Below, piece by piece: positions 57,122 to 64,000 of a stretch of DNA of 64,000 nt. The position numbers and the translations under genes were made by a program. How positions within the stretch are numbered: the first letter of the stretch is position 1; each line of letters starts with the position of its first letter. The notes under the pieces were generated by a model that was not told where the DNA came from, searched no databases, and worked only from the letters and a program-made list of their open reading frames with translations. Origin of the DNA: JALYOK01 sp963840785 (lineage in GTDB: Bacteria; Pseudomonadota; Gammaproteobacteria; Burkholderiales; JALYOK01); NCBI GenBank assembly GCA_963840785.1, contig CAWJAF010000004.1, positions 186,001-250,000 of the forward strand, written 5' to 3'.

Positions 57122-57735
57122 TGGTCAATTTCGACAAACGCGAAACCGTTTTGCTTTCCGGCCCGGCCGGAAAACTCGAAGTCGTCATCAACCGCCCCGT
57201 GAACCCGCCGCGCGGTATCGCACTGATCGCCCATCCGCATCCGCTATACGGCGGCACACTAGACAACAAGGTAACGCAGACTTTGGCAAGTACCTTTGCC
57301 GAGTTGGATTGCGTTGCGATGCGAATGAATTTTCGCGGCGTTGGCGCGAGTGAAGGCAAGCATGACGAAGGTCGCGGTGAGACCGAAGACTTCTTGTTGT
57401 TAGCCGAATACGCGAAACGCGAATTTGGTGAGCTGCCGATTTTTCTCGCGGGATTTTCGTTCGGCGGTTTTGTCCAAACCAAAGTTGCGACCAACATTTC
57501 CATCCGACAAATGGTGCTCATCGCCCCCGCGGCCGGACGTTTCGATGTCGCCGAAGTCAAACCCGATACGCTCGTCATCCACGGCGAAGTCGACGACACC
57601 GTTCCGCTTCAAGCCGTTATGGATTGGGCGCGGCCGCAAAATCTTCCGATCGTCGTCATCCCCGGCGCCGATCATTTTTTTCATAAACGATTGCATCTCA
57701 TTAAGCAACTCGTCGTCCAGGCATGCCGGTTCTAG
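57121..57735 (+). CDS. Alpha/beta hydrolase (COG2945 type)
   Basis: GTG 57121 begins a 204-residue hydrolase: IALIAHPHPLYGGTLDNKVT, MRMNFRGVGASEGKHDEGRG, the nucleophile elbow FLAGFSFGGFVQ and the His region VVIPGADHFFHKRL. Members are carboxylesterase-like with unknown substrates and often travel with this ferredoxin gene. The nodI-type gene overlaps its end by 13 bases. Confidence 0.88.
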   Translation: MVNFDKRETVLLSGPAGKLEVVINRPVNPPRGIALIAHPHPLYGGTLDNKVTQTLASTFAELDCVAMRMNFRGVGASEGKHDEGRGETEDFLLLAEYAKREFGELPIFLAGFSFGGFVQTKVATNISIRQMVLIAPAAGRFDVAEVKPDTLVIHGEVDDTVPLQAVMDWARPQNLPIVVIPGADHFFHKRLHLIKQLVVQACRF

Positions 57736-58634
57736 CCGTTGAGAACCTGTACAAAACCTATGGCGATCGGCAGGTCGTCAACGGCGTTAGTTTTGCGTTA
57801 AAGCCGGGCGAATGTTTTGGTTTGCTCGGGCCCAATGGCGCGGGGAAAACTACAACACTGCGTTTGTGTTTAGGGTTAACCGATCCTGATTCCGGAACGA
57901 TCACGCTAGTCGATTCGCCTGTTCCACGAGCCGCGCGAGAAGCGCGTCGCCGTGTCGGCGTGGTGCCACAATTGGATAACCTCGATCCCGATTTCACCGC
58001 AGCGGAAAATCTGTTGGTGTATGGCCGTTACTTCGGCATGTCCGATCGAGAAACCCGCAGCCGCATTCCCGACCTGCTCGAATTCGCCGGCCTGTCGCAG
58101 CGCGGTGACAGCAAGATCAACACGCTCTCCGGCGGCATGAAACGGCGGCTGACCTTGGTGCGCGCACTGATTAACGATCCCGATCTCATCGTCATGGATG
58201 AGCCGACCACGGGCCTGGATCCACAAGCGCGTCACTTGATTTGGGATCGGCTCAAGCGCTTACTCGCGCAAGGCAAAACGATTTTTCTGACGACGCATTT
58301 TATGGACGAAGCGGAGCGCCTCTGCGATCGACTCATCATCATGGATCACGGCAAAGTCATCACGCAAGGCGCGCCGCGCGAGTTGGTCGCGCAGCACATC
58401 GAGCCGCAAGTTGTAGAAGTGTATGGCGATGGACTAGACGACTGGCTCGATCAATTCGCGCGACCGCTTGCCAAACGCGTCGAAATAACCGGTGAGACGG
58501 CGTTTTGTTATGGCGAAGGATTGGAACCTTTATTGCAGAATCTGCAAACGCAAACGACATTGCGATATTTACATCGCCCCGCCAATCTGGAAGACGTATT
58601 TTTGAAACTCACCGGCCGGGAGTTGCGCGATTGA
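57723..58634 (+). CDS. nodI: ABC exporter ATP-binding protein (NodI type)
   Basis: The product has 303 residues. Walker A GLLGPNGAGKTTTLRLCL, signature NTLSGGMKRRLTLVRAL, Walker B LIVMDEPTTGLDPQARHL and the switch His in IFLTTHFMDEAERLCD. With the next gene it forms an ABC-2 exporter of the DRA family; NodI-like names are used for these in betaproteobacteria, though no nodulation role is implied. Confidence 0.92.
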   Translation: MPVLAVENLYKTYGDRQVVNGVSFALKPGECFGLLGPNGAGKTTTLRLCLGLTDPDSGTITLVDSPVPRAAREARRRVGVVPQLDNLDPDFTAAENLLVYGRYFGMSDRETRSRIPDLLEFAGLSQRGDSKINTLSGGMKRRLTLVRALINDPDLIVMDEPTTGLDPQARHLIWDRLKRLLAQGKTIFLTTHFMDEAERLCDRLIIMDHGKVITQGAPRELVAQHIEPQVVEVYGDGLDDWLDQFARPLAKRVEITGETAFCYGEGLEPLLQNLQTQTTLRYLHRPANLEDVFLKLTGRELRD

Positions 58635-59420
58635 TTGCGTCGAAGCATTTTCGTCTACCCGATATTAGCTCGCGTTTCATTGCGGTGTGGCGACGGAATT
58701 TTTTAGTCTGGCGCAAGCTCGCCATCCCGTCGATGCTCGGCAATCTCGCCGACCCGATGGTTTATATGCTGGGTCTTGGATTTGGCTTAGGCACGCTATT
58801 GCCAAAAGTGGGCGGCATGCAATACATGATGTTCTTAGCGGGCGGCACGGTTTGCTACAGCACCATGAACAGCGCGACGTTTGAATCGCTCTACTCGGCC
58901 TTCTCGCGCATGCACGCGCAAAAAACTTGGGACGCGATCCTCAATACACCGCAGAATTTAGACGATGTGGTCATGGGCGAAGTCCTATGGGCAGCGAGTA
59001 AGAGCCTATTGTCCGGCACGGCGATCCTCGTCGTGATTTGGGCGTTAGGACTGTCCCATTCGCCGCTGACATTGTTCATCATTCCCATCGCGCTACTAAT
59101 CGGCCTTTGCTTCGCCAGCATGGGCATGATGATCACCGCCCTCGCGCCGAACTACGATTTCTTCATGTACTATTTTTCGCTATGGATCACGCCGATGACT
59201 CTGCTTTGCGGCGTGTTTTATCCGGTCTCGCAATTGCCGCATGGCCTACAGATCTTCGCGCAATTTTTACCACTCACCCACGCTGTCGATTTAGTGCGGC
59301 CACTACTCGACAATAAGATACCCGACGAACGTTCTTGGCCATATCGCCGTGTTAATGATTTATGGTGTCGTGTCGTACTATGTGGCATTGGTATTGATGC
59401 GCAGACGCCTTTCAAAGTAG
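58631..59420 (+). CDS. nodJ: ABC-2 type permease (NodJ type), one frameshift
   Basis: TTG 58631 overlaps the nodI stop. About 263 residues with six helices: RNFLVWRKLAIPSMLGNLAD, VYMLGLGFGLGTLLPKVGG, MMFLAGGTVCYSTMNSATF and LPLTHAVDLVRPLL. A shift near 59338 restores the last helix (IAVLMIYGVVSYYVALVL) and the end RRRLSK with stop at 59418-59420; without it the frame runs on into a REP-like element. Confidence 0.9.
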
Positions 59421-59467
59421 AGCGAACGGCGTATCTTATGAACAAGAAACATCACCGACAATTCACT

Positions 59468-59494
59468 GTCATTCCCGCGAAGGCGGGAATCCAG
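59468..59494. repeat. GTCATTCCCGC hairpin behind nodJ
   Basis: ATTCCCGC-GAAG-GCGGGAAT is a perfect 8-base-pair stem (59471-59490) after GTCATT. It is of the same simple palindrome class as 13846-13916. It lies between nodJ and hemJ. Confidence 0.65.
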
Positions 59495-59516
59495 TGTCGT
59501 CCCAAAGCGATAAAAA

Positions 59517-59930
59517 ATGCTCTGGATTAAAGCCCTACACATCAGCTTCATGGTCACCTGGTTTGCGGGATTATTTTATCTGCCGCGCCTATTTGTCTAT
59601 CACGCCATGTCGAGCGACACCATCAGCATCGAGCGCTTCAAAGTCATGGAGCGCAAACTCTACTACGGCATCATGACGCCGGGCGCGGTTCTGACGATTG
59701 TCTTCGGCCTATGGCTCTGGCTAGGCTACGGCATCAGCGGCGGCTGGATGCACGCGAAACTTTTTCTTGTTTTGGTGTTAATCATCTATCACCTCTTTTG
59801 CGGCAACCTGGTGAACGACTTCAAGCACGACCGCAATCGGTTCGGCCATGTTTTCTTTCGCTGGTTAAATGAGCTTCCCGTGTTGATTTTGTTTGCGGTG
59901 ATAATTTTGGTTGTCGTAAAACCTTTTTGA
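59517..59930 (+). CDS. hemJ: Protoporphyrinogen IX oxidase HemJ
   Basis: The product has 137 residues with four helices and the family's conserved His and Arg residues (LWIKALHISFMVTWFAGLFY, LPRLFVYHA, RKLYYGIMTPGAVLTI, GWMHAKLFLVLVLIIYH). HemJ oxidises protoporphyrinogen in haem synthesis in bacteria lacking HemG and HemY. ATG 59517 lies right after the REP-like element. Confidence 0.92.
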   Translation: MLWIKALHISFMVTWFAGLFYLPRLFVYHAMSSDTISIERFKVMERKLYYGIMTPGAVLTIVFGLWLWLGYGISGGWMHAKLFLVLVLIIYHLFCGNLVNDFKHDRNRFGHVFFRWLNELPVLILFAVIILVVVKPF

Positions 59931-60018
59931 GCACCAGGCTGAGAGGCGCATGGATATTACCTCTCAGGGTATGCATTGCCGAAACGCAAGCGGGATAAGC
60001 GTTCTGGCGTGCCACATC
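59931..60018 (+). repeat. Dispersed hairpin repeat, best-paired copy
   Basis: CTGAGAGG (59939-59946) and CCTCTCAG (59960-59967) form a perfect 8-base-pair stem around CGCATGGATATTA. The second half reads GGTATGCATTGCCGAAACGC and AAGCGGGATAAGCG, GCGTGCCAC. It fills the gap between the convergent hemJ and YdjM-type genes. Confidence 0.7.
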
Positions 60019-60021
60019 CGA

Positions 60022-60525
60022 TTAGTCAATACGCCGTCGGCTTTTCATGAATAAATAAGCCGCCGAAACCACCAGCCCAACCTCAAACACAAACGTCCAA
60101 TGAAAAACAAAATTCAAAACCTTCGGATGGTATAAAGGCGGCACATTCCAGAAATAAACCCATCGATCGGAGAACGGCTCCAACCAACGGATTCTGCCAA
60201 TATGAGTGTCGAGCACCAAGTGCAGCAATCCGTTGACCCCCACAATTACGCCGCCATTCGCCAGAAATCGATTTCTTAGTCCCCAGCCGGCAATTATGCC
60301 CAGCGAAATGACACTCAGCCAAAAACTGGGCCAGTGGGTAAAATAAGTGTGATGCCAATGTTGACGATGATCGACGAGGTAAAAATAAAACATGTCCAGA
60401 TCGGGCGCGATGCTGCCGATCAAGCCGAGCAACATCAGCGTGTCACGTTTCTCTTTTGGAATCTCGCGAAATTTCAGCAAGAAATTCGAGCACAAATAGC
60501 CGGCAGGTAGGTGGCCGAAAATCAT
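60022..60525 (-). CDS. YdjM-like membrane-bound metal-dependent hydrolase family protein
   Basis: The product has 167 residues with about four helices. Conserved polar motifs are GSIAPDLDMFYFYLVDHRQH, HHTYFTHWPSFW and LLHLVLDTHIG, whose Asp and His residues could bind a metal. The function of this family is not established. It lies 12 bases behind the sortase gene on the same strand and may be part of the sortase operon. Confidence 0.78.
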   Translation of the reverse strand: MIFGHLPAGYLCSNFLLKFREIPKEKRDTLMLLGLIGSIAPDLDMFYFYLVDHRQHWHHTYFTHWPSFWLSVISLGIIAGWGLRNRFLANGGVIVGVNGLLHLVLDTHIGRIRWLEPFSDRWVYFWNVPPLYHPKVLNFVFHWTFVFEVGLVVSAAYLFMKSRRRID

Positions 60526-60537
60526 TTTTAACTTCCC

Positions 60538-61137
60538 TTAATTCAATTCTCTGTTCGGCGCGATGAAATTCGCAAGGACAACAAAGCGTTGTTCTCCACC
60601 CGGCACAATGGCGCGAAAAGGGTAGCAAGTGATGAGCGTGAGTTGCCGTTCGCCACCGCTCATGGTGACCCGTGTTTCTTTGTGGTTGACGACGATTGTG
60701 TCCGCCACTTGGTAGCGAAATTTCGCACCGCTTGATGAGGTGACAACAATTTCATCGCCTAACTGAAGATGTTGCATAAATTTAAAATGCGTATCTCGAT
60801 GCCCGGAGAAGACCGAGTTTCCTTGCTCTCCGGGCAGTGGTGAGCCGCTCAAATGGCCCGGACCGAACGCCAACGTGCGGCCGCTTGCGCCGGCGAGCAC
60901 GTATTGATCGACGCCCAGACGCGGCACTTCGAGGCGCGCGACGGGCCACGTATCGGCCCACGGCCACGGTTTGACCTCTTTTTCACCTACCAGGGTTTTG
61001 TCCCACGACTTGCGCATCAGGTATTGCGCGAATTGCGCTTTGGCATGGATGTAAGCACCTTGCGCGATTTGCCATACGCCGGCCAACATCAAGAGACCAG
61101 CGATCCAAAGTAAGGCGTTGCGTTTGATGGTTTGCAC
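60538..61137 (-). CDS. Gram-negative sortase (class GN, dedicated system)
   Basis: From GTG 61137 the protein has 199 residues: an N-terminal helix (ALLWIAGLLMLAGVWQIA) and a sortase barrel with catalytic His113 (VFSGHRDTHF), Cys171 (LITCYPF) and Arg184 (EQRFVVLANF). This is the sortase type known from proteobacteria in which one sortase serves one substrate. Its substrate gene lies directly upstream in the same operon. Confidence 0.9.
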   Translation of the reverse strand: MQTIKRNALLWIAGLLMLAGVWQIAQGAYIHAKAQFAQYLMRKSWDKTLVGEKEVKPWPWADTWPVARLEVPRLGVDQYVLAGASGRTLAFGPGHLSGSPLPGEQGNSVFSGHRDTHFKFMQHLQLGDEIVVTSSSGAKFRYQVADTIVVNHKETRVTMSGGERQLTLITCYPFRAIVPGGEQRFVVLANFIAPNRELN

Positions 61138-61153
61138 GATGGTTGTTCCGCGC

Positions 61154-63265
61154 TTAGATTGCGCGACGCTTTGCTTGCAACCAAAATCCGCTCGCGGCAA
61201 GCAATAGCAGCAAACCGACTAACAGGTTAAGTTCCGCGGCGGTGGCGGTCTTCGGCAACTGCCCGAACACGGCTTCATGATTCCAACCTTGCGGCAAATT
61301 GTTGGGCACTGCGCCGGTCTTCAGCGCCGCATCAGCCGGCCGTGACGGCGTCATATCGACGGCAACGAGGCTCGTGTATTTGCTAACTAGATGATGATCG
61401 AGCGCGGTTGTGATGATGGCTTTCTTCGCCCCTTCCGGATTGCTGTGCGCAGCATCCATCAGCGAACCGATTTTTTTGCGCGCCCACAGTACGCCTACGC
61501 CAGATTCGGTTTTATTCGTCGCGAGCGACAGTTTGGTTTGCCATTTCGTAGCGCCACTACTGCCGGAAATGGTGATATCGCTATCGACCTCCGTCAGCGC
61601 AGCGCTCAACATCACCGGCTCTCCGGCATAAAGATCGGGCAATTGTTTCGGCCACATCTCGCCGTCGATCGCGCCGGGCAAACTGACGCTGATGTTGGTC
61701 AATACCGGGTTTTCCAATTTACGGAACAAGTCGCTCATTTTTTCATTCACTTCTTCGACCTTGCCGATGTAGGTGAACGTGCCGTGGCCGAACTCGGCCG
61801 CTTTGGTCATGAAGTAACTATTCGGCGCGGAACCGATGCCGATCGTGAACAAACGGCTATCGCCCAACTTTTTGCGGATGATGTCGAACAGCTCTTCCTC
61901 GTTGCCAACACTGCCGTCTGTCATGAACACCACTTGGCGGATCACGTTAGGGTTATCGCTACCGATCAATGCCGCGTCCAATGCACCGGCGATTTCCGTA
62001 CCGCCAGTGGCGACTAGGCTTTCCGCATAACGCTGCGCTTCTTGCAATGTATTGCCATTAACGGGCACAGCACTCGGAAACAATTTGCTTGTGTAAGAAT
62101 TGAACTGGATAACGTTGAAATGATCCTGCGGCGTCAAACGGCTCAGCGCCAAGACCAAGGATTCGCGGGCCTGTTCGATGGACATGCCTTCCATGGAGCC
62201 GGAGGTATCGATGACAAAAATCACTTCGCGCGGCAATGGATTAGCTTTCGCCTCGGTCGCTGCGGAAGGCGGCATCACCATCACCAACGCGTAGGTTTTA
62301 TCTTTTTTCGTTTCAGTGAATACGGCTGCTTGCGGCGCGGTGCCGACATCGGGTTTCCAAACCAATTCGAAATCGCGGTTGGCGGGCGTTTCACCATTGG
62401 CCAAATTGATGGCGTAACGATGACCATCTTGCTTCATGTCAGTCTTGTGGTACGGGCTTTCCAATTTCGCTAACGGAAATCCGGCGTCAAGATCAACCTT
62501 GATGGTGACGGGATTGATCAGACCGTTGCTCGGATGCAACACCGGCGGCGTAATGCGGCTCGCGTCTGGCACTTGATCGGTGTTAGGCGAGAAACCTGTA
62601 CCAACGAAATCACTCGCGACGGGTGTTCCGGGAATGTAGCGCGGCGCGACGACCATCGGAAAGCGAATGCGGAATTGGCCTTGATCGTAACGCAGGGTTT
62701 CTTGATATTCAATGGCGACGACAATTTCTTCTTCCGGACCAATGTTCGCGACGTTGGTGGTAAATACATTGGTACGTTCCTGCTCCAGCAACGTCGCTTT
62801 TTTACCGTCTTGTTTCGCGGCCTCGTAGGCTTTCTTTGCTTCTTCTTTTTCCTTGATCAGGCCTTTGACAACTCGATCACCGACTTTCATATCAAGATGG
62901 TCGACGGCACTTTCTTCCGGCAAAGGAAATACATAAATGCCTTCCATCCATTCTTTTGTTGGATTTTTGAAGTGTTGTTCGACTTTAACGCGCGCGATCA
63001 TGCCGGTGATACGCATCTGAACGTCAGTTTTGAGAGTCGGCGCTTTGATCATGCCGTCTTTCGACTTGAACACCAGGCGGCCTTCTTTCGCATCGCCGAG
63101 GCGTTCTATTTTTAGCGGTGGCATCTCATCGGCGTTGGCGTGGTGCGCCAGAAACAACACGAACAGCATCGCTGTGCCGCCGCAAACGACGCCAACCATC
63201 GTGCCAGCAAAGATCGTGCGCATAAAATCCGAAAAAATGTTGAAACCTTGATGCTTCATTTTCAT
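61154..63265 (-). CDS. Sortase target protein with VIT and von Willebrand A domains
   Basis: The product has 703 residues. A signal helix (TIFAGTMVGVVCGGTAMLFV) is followed by a VIT domain (residues about 75-200, MRITGMIARVKVEQHFKNPT) and a vWA domain whose MIDAS motif DTSGS lies near residue 351 (VIFVIDTSGSMEGMS). At the C-terminus comes LPKTA near residue 670, a hydrophobic helix and a basic tail (WLQAKRRAI), a complete sorting signal. It would be cut and anchored by the adjacent sortase. vWA domains usually bind proteins or metals at the cell surface. Confidence 0.93.
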   Translation of the reverse strand: MKMKHQGFNIFSDFMRTIFAGTMVGVVCGGTAMLFVLFLAHHANADEMPPLKIERLGDAKEGRLVFKSKDGMIKAPTLKTDVQMRITGMIARVKVEQHFKNPTKEWMEGIYVFPLPEESAVDHLDMKVGDRVVKGLIKEKEEAKKAYEAAKQDGKKATLLEQERTNVFTTNVANIGPEEEIVVAIEYQETLRYDQGQFRIRFPMVVAPRYIPGTPVASDFVGTGFSPNTDQVPDASRITPPVLHPSNGLINPVTIKVDLDAGFPLAKLESPYHKTDMKQDGHRYAINLANGETPANRDFELVWKPDVGTAPQAAVFTETKKDKTYALVMVMPPSAATEAKANPLPREVIFVIDTSGSMEGMSIEQARESLVLALSRLTPQDHFNVIQFNSYTSKLFPSAVPVNGNTLQEAQRYAESLVATGGTEIAGALDAALIGSDNPNVIRQVVFMTDGSVGNEEELFDIIRKKLGDSRLFTIGIGSAPNSYFMTKAAEFGHGTFTYIGKVEEVNEKMSDLFRKLENPVLTNISVSLPGAIDGEMWPKQLPDLYAGEPVMLSAALTEVDSDITISGSSGATKWQTKLSLATNKTESGVGVLWARKKIGSLMDAAHSNPEGAKKAIITTALDHHLVSKYTSLVAVDMTPSRPADAALKTGAVPNNLPQGWNHEAVFGQLPKTATAAELNLLVGLLLLLAASGFWLQAKRRAI

Positions 63266-63279
63266 CCCCTAGTCATCCC

Positions 63280-63300
63280 CGGATCCGAGCTGGATCCGGC
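63280..63300. repeat. Perfect inverted repeat CCGGATCC-GAGCT-GGATCCGG
   Basis: Eight-base-pair perfect arms with a 5-base spacer in the gap between the divergent sortase target and response regulator genes. It follows GTCATCC, so it may be another member of the simple GTCAT palindromes; a role as regulator site is possible. Confidence 0.5.
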
Positions 63301-63455
63301 ATAGGGTGAATTACAGCGCCCAAACATGGCGCAATCCGTTGCGGAAATGACTAGGCAACGGAGAAAAATGGCAAAATCATGGCAATTGCAGCCTTGCTGC
63401 TGCGAAGTATGTCGCGTGTTGTATAGTCCAATTACTCAAATTTTCCGACTAAGCC

Positions 63456-64000
63456 ATGAGCCGAACTATCGCCCTTGTTGAAGACGATCCACTGATTCGT
63501 GAGAACTACGCGGACGTCTTGCGCCGACAGGGCTACGACGTGAATGCCTATCCTGCGCGTAAACCGGCGATGGACGCGTTTAAGCAACGTCTGCCGAATT
63601 TGGCGCTGATTGACATTGGCCTTGGTGACGAAATGGATGGCGGGTTTTCGTTGTGTCGCGATTTACGCGCGCTATCGCCGACACTGCCGATTATTTTCCT
63701 CACCGCGCGCGACAGCGATTTCGATACCGTCGCAGGACTGCGCATGGGTGCGGACGATTATTTGACCAAGGACATCAGCCTGCATCATTTGCTGGCGCGC
63801 ATTTCCGCACTCTTCCGACGTAGCGATTTGCTCGCTTCGCCACCGAGTCAAGACGACATTCTCGAGCGCGATCAACTGCAAATTGATATGAAGCGCTTTA
63901 CTGTGACTTGGCTCGGAAAACCGGTGGAGTTAACATTGACAGAATTCTGGATGGTGCACGCATTAGCGAAATTTCCGGGTCATGTGAAGGATCGCGATCA
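63456..64000 (+). CDS. Response regulator of the sortase system, cut by the window end
   Basis: ATG 63456 opens a receiver domain: IALVEDDPLIRENYADVL, LALIDIGLGDEMDGGF (phospho-acceptor Asp), IIFLTARDSDFDTVAGLRMG and DDYLTKDISLHHLLARIS (conserved Lys). The start of a winged-helix output domain follows (LTLTEFWMVHALAKFPGHV). Divergent from the sortase target gene, it fits the regulator that accompanies dedicated proteobacterial sortase systems; its kinase should follow outside the window. Confidence 0.85.
   Translation, partial: MSRTIALVEDDPLIRENYADVLRRQGYDVNAYPARKPAMDAFKQRLPNLALIDIGLGDEMDGGFSLCRDLRALSPTLPIIFLTARDSDFDTVAGLRMGADDYLTKDISLHHLLARISALFRRSDLLASPPSQDDILERDQLQIDMKRFTVTWLGKPVELTLTEFWMVHALAKFPGHVKDRD

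Noticed and set aside
59421..59530. C-terminal extension of the nodJ frame reading through VIPAKAGIQ
   Set aside because: This peptide is the usual translation of a REP-like hairpin; restoring one base near 59338 gives a normal NodJ end at 59420.
1..64000. tRNA, rRNA genes, CRISPR arrays and known riboswitches
   Set aside because: I looked for cloverleaf ends, CCA tails, regular spaced repeats and conserved riboswitch cores and saw none; a dedicated search could still find a weak one.

Overview
The window looks like a stretch of chromosome from an uncultured proteobacterium, most likely a betaproteobacterium. Several gene orders typical of that class appear together: pssA-leuA, metX-metW-ampG, EIIA-HPr-EI of an incomplete phosphotransferase system beside phoBR, DUF971-ubiE-ubiJ-ubiB, birA-coaX, mreBCD-mrdA-rodA-rlpA divergent from gatCAB, NodIJ-type exporter and HemJ. 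No tRNA, rRNA or CRISPR array was found. Many housekeeping genes are split by single-base frameshifts (gatA, gatB, metX, ptsI, phoR, phoB, ubiE). The shifts cluster at about 3-8.6, 14-17, 22-23, 33-35 and 39-51 kb, while long stretches elsewhere are clean. This is best explained by uneven sequencing or assembly quality, so broken genes are annotated as full-span genes with the shifts noted.

Layout, left half. 0.3-3.2 kb: a TRAP transporter operon. 3.2-7.3 kb: a DUF898 membrane protein, an M48 protease, a TIR-membrane-discoidin-like protein and a cyclic-nucleotide-binding protein. 7.3-10.5 kb: msrA, two enzymes and a sigma-54 promoter with twin palindromic upstream sites that drives a short, highly structured, terminated transcript of unknown role. 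10.6-15.2 kb: two Fur boxes and a small protein, a MITE, a tiny membrane peptide, a di-haem peroxidase lipoprotein, a porin, an FMN-binding protein and a PepSY-type membrane protein, together a plausible iron-responsive redox/uptake module. 15.3-18.7 kb: a PEP-CTERM protein, pssA, a Leu-rich leader and leuA. 19.8-23.2 kb: a tryptophan-tryptophylquinone amine dehydrogenase operon (aauBEDA plus cytochrome c).

Layout, right half. 23.4-26.1 kb: HAD phosphatase, birA, coaX. 26.2-32.6 kb: cell-shape genes. 32.7-35.9 kb: gatCAB. 36-42.5 kb: DUF4124 protein, pyrE, xth, a DUF3237 protein divergent from a very large ATPase/BTAD regulator. 42.6-50.2 kb: one long reverse-strand run phoB-phoR-EIIA-HPr-EI-metX-metW-ampG. 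50.3-59.9 kb: ubiquinone genes, an aspartic protease, methyltransferase, gamma-carbonic anhydrase-like protein, VanZ, ferredoxin, hydrolase, ABC exporter, hemJ. 60-64 kb: a dedicated Gram-negative sortase system (sortase, VIT/vWA target with an LPKTA tail, response regulator cut by the window end).

Across the window, at least nine intergenic sites behind genes carry copies of a dispersed hairpin repeat whose loop (CATGGATATT) is conserved while the stem sequence changes with pairing kept. A second family of simple GTCATTCCCGC-type palindromes and one TA-flanked MITE are also present.
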